A stretch of 64,000 nt of DNA from Hydractinia symbiolongicarpus (taxonomy: Eukaryota; Cnidaria; Hydrozoa; Anthoathecata; Hydractiniidae). Shown in pieces: positions 57,123 to 64,000 of the stretch. The notes beneath the pieces were generated by a model. That model saw only the letters and a program-made list of their open reading frames with translations. It ran no database searches and was not told the DNA's origin. The position numbers were made by a program, and so were the translations under genes. The stretch is taken from positions 29,671,828 through 29,735,827 of the forward strand of contig NC_079876.1 in assembly GCF_029227915.1 (NCBI RefSeq). The letters are read 5' to 3'. Numbering within the stretch: the first letter of the stretch is position 1; the number at the start of each line of letters is the position of its first letter.

Positions 57123-57492
57123 TGAATTATCAGGTTAATAAGGTTACTTGAACTGGGAAAAAGTACTGGCAGTGAACCTTAGTGTTTTAAGTCGTGTAAG
57201 AGCATTGACGTCTGTCAACCTTCTTATTTCTTTAATAATTTACCACTTTGATAATTCAACGAATTGACTGGAACTGCAAAAACGGATGGTGATATTTGGG
57301 ACTTTGAATTTGAAATTTTGAGATATGGAAGGAATAATTGCGCATCGTGAAATAACGGCTTGTTGAATTACTGTAGCTATTCTGTTTCTCGAAGTGCGAT
57401 ACTTCGCCACAACGTGTCAGGGTAACACATATTCACGCTTAAATTCTCCAAGCATCCTTCAATGATCTTGTCACCCAGATTAAACTAGCTGA

Positions 57493-57575
57493 TACCAGAG
57501 GTGGGTTTCGAACCCACGCGGACAATTTTTCATTGGAACTAAAGTCCAACGCCTTAACCACTTGGCCACCCTGGT
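57493..57575 (-). tRNA. tRNA-Leu body with UUA (ochre-type) anticodon
   Basis: Loop CTTTAGT with paired stem; T-stem change (GTGGGTTTCG on the plus strand), variable arm AATTTTTC, one A-box change. Acceptor consensus. Confidence 0.6.
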
Positions 57576-58154
57576 ATAACTTTCAGGTTAATAAGTTTAC
57601 TTGAAGTTGGAAAAAGTACTGGAAATGAACCTTAGTTTTCTAAATCGTGAAAGAGCATTAATGTCTGTCGATCTTCTTTTTTCTTTAACAATTTGCCATT
57701 TTGATAATTCAACAAATTGACTAGAACTGCAAAAAAGTATGGTAATATTTGGGATTTTGAGTTTGAAATTTTGAGATATGGAAGGAATAATTGCGCATGA
57801 GAAGTAACGGGTGGTACAATTATTGCAGCTATTCTATTTCTCCAGGTTCGATACTTCGCCACAACGTGTCATCTAAATCGTGTAAGAGCATTAACATCTG
57901 CCGACCTTCTTATTTCTTCAATAATTTGCCGCATTGATAATTCATTAAATTGACTGGACCTGCAAAATGTATGAAGTTTTGAGATATGGAAGGAATAATT
58001 GCGCATCGTGAAATAACGGCTGGTTGAGTTTTTGTAGCTATTCTATTTCACGAAGTTCGATACTTCGCCACAACGTGTCATGGTAACACATTTCCACGTT
58101 TAACATTCTCCAAGCATCCTTCAATCATCTTATTACACAGGTTAATCTAGGTGA
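57576..58154. repeat. Fused tRNA-less unit
   Basis: Near 57872 the text CACAACGTGTCAT joins directly to CTAAATCGTGTAAGAGC, skipping a tRNA copy and its flanks. Otherwise ordinary spacer. Confidence 0.72.
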
Positions 58155-58237
58155 TGCCAGAGGTGGGGTTCGAAACCATGCTAAGAATTGTCCATTGGAA
58201 CTTAGGTCAAACGCCTTAAACACTCGGCCACACACGT
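58155..58237 (-). pseudogene. tRNA-Leu-derived pseudogene
   Basis: Same variant group as 57040: U33C, acceptor ACGTGTG, degraded T-stem. Confidence 0.56.
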
Positions 58238-58800
58238 TGAATTATCAGGTTAATAAGGTTACTTGAACTGGGAAAAAGTACTAGCAGTGAACCTTAGTGT
58301 TTTTAGTCGTGTAAGAGCATTGACATCTGTCAACCTTCTTATTTCTTTAATAATTTACCACTTTGATAATTCAACGAATTGACTGGAACTGCAAAAAGAG
58401 ATGATAATAATTGGGACTTTGAACTTAAAATTTTGAGATATGGAAGGAATAATTGCGCATCGTGAAATAACAGCTTGTTGAATTACTGTAGCTATTCTGT
58501 TTCTCGAAGTTCGATACTTCGCCGCAACGTGTCATGGCAAACACATATCCACGTTGAAATTGTCCAAGCATCCTTCAATCATTTTATCACACAGGTTAAT
58601 TTTTGGGATGTTGAGGTTGAAATTTTGAGATATGGAAGGCATAATTGCGCATCGTGAAGAAACGGCTGGTAGAATTATTGGTGCTATTTCATTTCGCCAT
58701 GTGCGATACTTCACCACAGTGTATCATGTTAACACATTTCCACGGTTAAAACTCTCCAAGCATCCTTCAATCATCTTATCACACAGGTTAATCTAGCTAA

Positions 58801-58883
58801 TACCAGAGGTGGGGTTCGAACCCAGGAGGACAATTGTCCATTGGAATTTAAGTCTAACGCCTTAACCACTCGGCCACCCTGGT
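58801..58883 (-). tRNA. tRNA-Leu(UAA) copy
   Basis: Acceptor and D-arm consensus; T-stem and variable-arm changes (CCCAGGAGGAC), anticodon-stem mismatch. Preceded by a tRNA-less fusion near 58598. Confidence 0.66.
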
Positions 58884-59229
58884 TGAAAACTCATGTTAGT
58901 AAGGTCACTTGAACTTGAAAAAATTACTGCCAATGAACCTTAATGTTCTAAATCGTGTAAGAGCATTAACATCTGTCGACCTCCTTATTTCTTCAATAAT
59001 ATGCCGCATTGATAATTCATTAAAATGACTTGACCTGCAAAATGTATGAAATTTTGAGATATGGAAGGAATAATTGCGCATCGTGGAATAACGGCTGGTT
59101 GAATTATTGCAGATATTCTATTTCTCGAAGTTCGATACTACGCCACAACGTGTCATGGCAAACACATTTCCACGTTAAAATTCTCCAAGCATCCTTCAAT
59201 GATCTTATCACACAGGTTAATCTAGCTAA

Positions 59230-59312
59230 TACCAGAGGTGGGGTTCGAACCCAGGAGGACAATTGCCCATTGGAGTTTAAGTCCAACGCCTTAACCACTC
59301 AGCCACCCTAGG
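59230..59312 (-). tRNA. tRNA-Leu(UAA) copy
   Basis: Acceptor CCTAGGG has mismatches; T-stem CCCAGGAGG; position 37 is A and 38 is C. Anticodon TAA. Confidence 0.6.
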
Positions 59313-59683
59313 TAAAATTTGAAGTTAGTACGGTCACTTGAATTTGCAAAAAGTACAGGAAATGAACCTTAGTATTCTAAATCGAACAAAAGCATTACCG
59401 CTTGACGACCTTCTTATTTCTTTAATACTTTCCCGTTTTCATAAATCAACAAATTGACTGGAACTGCAAAAAAGGATGGTAATATTTGGGATTTTGAGTT
59501 TGAAATTTTGAGATATGGAAGGAATAATTGCGCATCGTGAAGTAACGGCTGGTAAAATTATTGGGGCTATTCCATTTTGTCATTTTCCAAATTTCACCAC
59601 AACGTGTCATGTTAACGTATTTCCACGGTTAAAACACTCCAAGCATCCTTCAATCATCTTATCACATAGGTTAACCCAGCTAA

Positions 59684-59766
59684 TACCAGAGGTGGGGTTC
59701 GAACCCACGCAGACAATCGTCCAATGGAAATTAAGTCAAACACCTTAAGCACTCGACCACTCTGGT
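59684..59766 (-). tRNA. tRNA-Leu(UAA) copy with perfect acceptor stem
   Basis: Acceptor ACCAGAG pairs fully with CTCTGGT; T-arm consensus. Anticodon-stem mismatch (TTTGA), D-arm and A-box changes. Confidence 0.64.
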
Positions 59767-60133
59767 TGAAAATTCAGGTTACCAAGGTTACTTTAACTTG
59801 TAAAATGTACTGGAAATGAACCTTAGTTTGCCAAGACGTGCAAGAGCAACATCTGTCGACGTCCTTATTTCTTTAAGAATTTTCCGTTTAGATAATTCAA
59901 CAAATTGACTAGAACTGCAAAAATGTATGGTAATATTTGGGATTTTGAGATTGAAATTTTGAGATATGGAAGGAATAATTGCGCATGAGAAGTAACGGCT
60001 TGTACAACTATTGCAGCTATTCTATTTCTCCAGGTTCGATACTTCGCACCAACGTGTCATGGCAAACACATTTCCACGCTTAAATTCTCCAAGCATCCTT
60101 CAATCATCTTATCACCCAGATTAGCCTAGCTAA

Positions 60134-60216
60134 TACCAGAAATGGGATTCGAACCCACGCAGACAGTCGTCCAATGGAACTAAAATCCAACGCCTTAACC
60201 ACTCGGCCACCCTGAT
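60134..60216 (-). tRNA. tRNA-Leu body with UUA (ochre-type) anticodon
   Basis: Loop TTTTAGT gives UUA. T-stem has two changes, variable arm CGCAGACAGTCG, acceptor ATCAGGG. Confidence 0.58.
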
Positions 60217-60586
60217 TGAAATTTCAGGTTAATAAGGTTATTTGAATTTGGAAAAAGTACGGGAAATCAACCTTAGTATTCTAAATCGAACAAGAGCATT
60301 ACCATTTGACGACCTTCAGATTTTACAATAATTTGCCGTTTTGATAACTCAACAAAATCAATTGGACTTCAAAAGGGGATGATAATATTTTAGATTTGGA
60401 GTTTGAACTTTTGAGATATGGAAGGCATAATTGCCCATCGTGAAGTAACGGCTGGTAGAATTATTGGGGCTATTCTATTTCGGCATGTGAGATACTTCTC
60501 CACAACGTTCCATGTTAACACATTTCCGCGGTTAAAACTCTCTAACCATCCTTCAATCATCTTATCCCACAGGTTAACCTAGCTAA

Positions 60587-60669
60587 TACCAGAGGTGGGG
60601 TTCGAACTCACGCGGACAATCGTCCATTGTAAATTTAGTCCAACGCCTTAACCCCTCGGCCACCCTGGT
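60587..60669 (-). tRNA. tRNA-Leu-derived copy with AAA anticodon
   Basis: Loop CTAAATT gives AAA; anticodon stem has one mismatch (TTACA), T-stem one (GAACTCACG). Acceptor consensus. Confidence 0.57.
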
Positions 60670-61037
60670 TAAAATTTAAGGTTAATAAGGTTACTTGACT
60701 TGGAAAAAGTAGTGGAAATGAACCTTAGTATTCTAAGACGTGCAAGAGCATTACCACTTGACGACATTCAGATTTTTCAATAATTTGCCATTTTGATAAC
60801 TCAACAAAATGACTGGAACTGCAAAAAGGAATGGTAATATTTGGGACTTTGAATTTGAAGTTTTGGGATATAGAGGAAATAATTGCGCATCGTGAAATAA
60901 CGGCTGGTAAAATTATTGTAGCTATTCTATTTCTCCAAGTTCGATACTACGCCACAACGTGTCATGGTAACACATTTCCACGTTAAAATTCTCCAAGCAT
61001 CCTTCAATCATCTTATCACACAGGTTAATCTAGCTAG

Positions 61038-61120
61038 TAACAGAGGTGGGATTCGAACCCACGAAGACAATTGTCCATTGGAACTTAAGTCTAACGCCTG
61101 AACCACTCGGCCAGCCTGGT
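61038..61120 (-). tRNA. tRNA-Leu(UAA) copy
   Basis: T-stem GTGGGATTCG, variable arm GAAGACAATTG, D-loop and anticodon-stem changes, acceptor ACCAGGC. Anticodon TAA. Confidence 0.6.
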
Positions 61121-61486
61121 TGAAAATTCATGTTAGTAAGGTTACTTGAATTTGCAAAAAGTACGGGAAATGAACCTTAGTTTTCTTAGACGTGCAAGAG
61201 CATTTACATCTGTCGACGTCCTTATTTTCTTAATATTTTCCCGTTTTCATAATTCAATAAATTGACTGGAACTGCAAAAAGGGATGGTAATATTTGGGAT
61301 TTTGAATTTGAAATTTTGAGATAAGGATGGAATAATTGCGCATCGTGAAGGCTGGTAGAATTATTGGGGCAATTCTATTTTGCCATTTTAAAAAGTTTCC
61401 CCACAACGTGTCATGTTAACGTATGTCCACGGTTAAAACACTCCAAATACCTTCAATCACCTTATCACACAGGTTAACCCAGGTAA

Positions 61487-61569
61487 TACCAGTGGTGGGG
61501 TTCGTACCTACGCGGACAATCGTTCATTGGAACTTAAGTCCAATTCCTTAACCACTCGGCAACACTGGT
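61487..61569 (-). pseudogene. tRNA-Leu-derived pseudogene
   Basis: T-loop changed (TTCGTACC on the plus strand), D-stem lost (CAATTCC), acceptor ACCAGTG. Anticodon TAA. Confidence 0.57.
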
Positions 61570-61939
61570 TGAAATTTTAGGTTACCAAGGTTACTTGAGC
61601 TTGGAAAAAATACTGGTAATGAACCTTAATATTCTAAATCGTGTAAGAGCATTAATATCTGTCGATCTTCTTATTTCTTTAACAATTTTCCTTTTAGATT
61701 ATTCAACAAATTGACTAGAACTGCAAAAAAGTATGGTAATATTTGGGATTTTGAATTTAATATTTGTGATATGGAAATAATAATTGCGTATCGTGAAATA
61801 CCGGCTGGTAGAATTATTTGGGCTATTCTATTTCGCCATGTGGGATAATTCAACACAAGGTATCTTGTTAACGCACTTCCACGGTTAAAACTCTCCCAGC
61901 ATCCTTCAATCATATTATCAAAAACGTTAGCCTAGCTAA

Positions 61940-62022
61940 TAGCAGGGATGGGGTTCGAACCCACTCGGACATTCGTCCATTTGAAGTTAAGTCCAACGCA
62001 TTAACCACTCGACCACCCTGGT
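61940..62022 (-). tRNA. tRNA-Leu(UAA) copy
   Basis: T-loop and B-box core kept; acceptor CCCTGCT, variable arm, D-stem (GCATTAACC) and anticodon stem each changed. Confidence 0.58.
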
Positions 62023-62391
62023 TGATAATTCTGGTTAACAAAGTTACTTGAATTTGGAGAAAGTACGGGAAATGAACCTTAGTATTCTAAATCAACCAAG
62101 AGCATTACCATTTGACTAACTTCAGATTTTTCAATAATTTGCCATTTTGTTAGCTCAACAAAATGAATGGAGCTGCAAAAAGGGATGGTAATATCTGGGA
62201 CTTTGAGTTTGAAAGATTGAGATATGGAAGGTATTATTGCGCATCGTTAAGTAACGGCTGGTACAATTATTGCAGCTATTCTATTTCTCCAGGTTCGCTA
62301 CTTCGCCACAACGTGTCATGGCAAACACATTTCCACGCTTTTTTCTCCAAGCATCCTTCAAACATCTTATCACCCAGATTAACCTAGTTAA

Positions 62392-62474
62392 TACCAGAGG
62401 TGGGGTTCGAAACCAGGCGGACAATTGTCCATTGGAACTTAAGTCCAACGCCTTAACCACTCGGCCACCCTGGT
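62392..62474 (-). tRNA. tRNA-Leu(UAA), best copy in the right part
   Basis: Acceptor, D-arm and anticodon arm consensus. Only the T-arm (GAAACCAGGCGG on the plus strand) and variable loop differ. Confidence 0.72.
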
Positions 62475-63012
62475 TGAAATTTCAGGTTACCAAGGTAACT
62501 TGAACTTGGAAAAAGTACTGGCAATGAACCTTAATATTCTAAGTCGTGTACGAGCATTGACATCTGTCGACCTTCTTATCTCTTTAATAATTTGCCGCTT
62601 TGCTAATTCAACAAATTGATTGGAACTGTAAAAAGGGATGGTAATTTTTAGGACTTTGAATTTGAAATTTTGAGATATGGAAGTAATAATTGCGCATCGT
62701 GAAAAAACGGCTGGTAGAATTATTGTGGCTAATCTATTTCTCAAATTTGATCCTTCGCCACAACGTGTGATGGCAAACACATTTCCACGTTGAAATTCTT
62801 CAAGCATCTTTCAATCATCTTATCAGACAGGTAATTTTTGGGATGTTAAGGGATAATTACGCATCGCGAAGTAACATCTGGTAGAATTACTGGTGCTATT
62901 CCACTTCGCCATGTGCGATACTTCACCACAACGTATGATGTTAACACATTTCCACCGTCAAAACTCTCTAAGCATCCCTCAATCTTCTTATCACACAGGT
63001 TAACCTAGCTAA

Positions 63013-63095
63013 TACCATAAGAGGGGTTCGTACCCACCCAGACAATGGAGCAATCGAACTTAAGGCCAACCTCATAACCACTCGTCCATCCTGGT
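63013..63095 (-). pseudogene. tRNA-Leu-derived pseudogene
   Basis: Acceptor, T-arm (TTCGTACC), variable arm and D-stem all degraded; anticodon TAA. Confidence 0.55.
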
Positions 63096-63464
63096 TGAAA
63101 TTTTAGGTTAATAAGGTTACGTGAATTTGGAAATAGTACGGAAATTAACCTTAGTATTCTAAATCGAACAAGAGCATTTCCAATTGACGACTTTCAGATT
63201 TTTCAATAATTTGCCATTTTGATAGCTAAACAAAATGAATGGAGCTGCAAAAAGGGATGGTAATATTTGGGATTTTGTGTATGAAATTTTGAAATATGTA
63301 AGGGATAATTGCGCATCGTGAAATAACGGCTTTTAGAATTATTTGTGCTATTCCATTTCACCATGTGCGATACCTCATCACAACGTCTCATGTTAACACA
63401 TTTCCACAATTAAAACTCTCCAAGCATCCCTGAACCCTCCTTTCACACAGGTAAGCCTAGCTAA

Positions 63465-63547
63465 TACCAGAGGTGGGGTTCGAACCCGCGCGGACAATCG
63501 TCCATTGCAACTTAAGTCCAACGCCTTAACCACTCGGCCACCCTGGT
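63465..63547 (-). tRNA. tRNA-Leu(UAA), near consensus
   Basis: Two changes: T-stem CCCGCG (plus strand) and an anticodon-stem mismatch (TTGCAAC). Boxes, acceptor and anticodon intact. Confidence 0.74.
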
Positions 63548-63917
63548 TGAAATTGCAGGTTATAAAGGTTGCTTGAACTTGGAAAAAATACTGGTAATGA
63601 ACCTTAATATTCTAAATCGTGTAAGAGCATTAATATCTGTCGATCTTTTTATTTCTTTAACAATTTTCCTTTTAGATTATTCAACAAATTGACTAGAACT
63701 GCCAAAAAGTATGGTAATATTTGGGATTTTGAATTTAATATTTGTGATATGGAAATAATAATTGCATATCGTGAAATACCGGCCGGTAGAATTATTTGGG
63801 CTATTCTATTTCGCCATGTGGGATAATTCAACACAAGGTATCTTGTTAACGCACTTCCACGGTTAAACCTCTCCAAGCATCCTTCAATCATATTATCAAA
63901 AACGTTAGCCTAGCTAA

Positions 63918-64000
63918 TAACAGGGATGGGGTTCGAACCCACTCGGACATTCGTCCATTTGAAGTTAAGTCCAACGCATTAACCACTCGACCACCTTGGT
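63918..64000 (-). tRNA. tRNA-Leu(UAA) copy at window edge
   Basis: Close relative of 61940-62022 with ACCAAGG acceptor. Its 5' end coincides with the last base of the window, so its leader is not visible. Confidence 0.56.

Larger units (their letters stand above)
56506..64000 (-). repeat. tRNA-Leu satellite array, fourth stretch (most divergent)
   Basis: Sixteen tRNA-derived copies. Units are recognisable, but spacers and tRNAs differ from one another far more than in the left 40 kb, and fused tRNA-less units occur near 57868, 58598 and 62832. The unit at 61570-62022 recurs at about 63548-64000 (offset 1978). Confidence 0.9.

Overview
The window is eukaryotic and A+T-rich by eye. It is almost entirely a tandem satellite whose repeating unit, usually about 453 bp, carries one tRNA-Leu(UAA) gene or a decayed copy of it. 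I located 117 copies by reading: 115 on the minus strand, head to tail, and 2 on the plus strand inside a duplicated inverted segment. The tRNA identity rests on a cloverleaf with a long variable arm, a TAA anticodon, a discriminator A, pol III A-box and B-box sequences, and no encoded CCA. Seven copies are identical over all 83 nt; the rest differ by one to about twenty changes.

The host is probably a metazoan. The two non-LTR retrotransposons, one with an SGNH-esterase ORF1 and a 2A-like motif in ORF2, resemble CR1/L2/jockey-type elements of cnidarians and other marine invertebrates. A cnidarian is my guess, not a demonstration.

Layout. 1-41221: main tRNA array, with several subfamilies of spacer, nested higher-order duplications (offsets of about 0.88, 0.91, 2.57, 3.03, 12.36, 13.23 and 17.14 kb) and recurring tRNA-less units. 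41222-44662: a 5'-truncated, frameshifted non-LTR retrotransposon on the minus strand (endonuclease plus reverse transcriptase) inside a unit. 44663-48491: array again, including a 1113-bp tandem duplication and two copies with a UAC anticodon. 48492-48847: an (AAT)n microsatellite of about 345 bp that splits a unit. 48848-51390: more divergent array. 51391-56505: a nearly complete plus-strand CR1-like retrotransposon with 5' UTR, ORF1 (SGNH hydrolase), ORF2 (2A-like motif, endonuclease, reverse transcriptase with YADD, one frameshift) and a short TTAC tail. 56506-64000: divergent array up to the window end, which cuts exactly at the 5' end of a tRNA copy.

On the minus strand each unit reads: T-rich tract, short palindromic leader, tRNA-Leu, a 5-bp trailer hairpin, in many units a T4 tract about 50 nt downstream, then a spacer with an often open frame of about 75 codons. 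The copies from 10 to 37 kb are the most uniform and those right of 48 kb the most decayed, which fits homogenisation in the array interior and decay toward an edge. No ordinary host protein gene was found.
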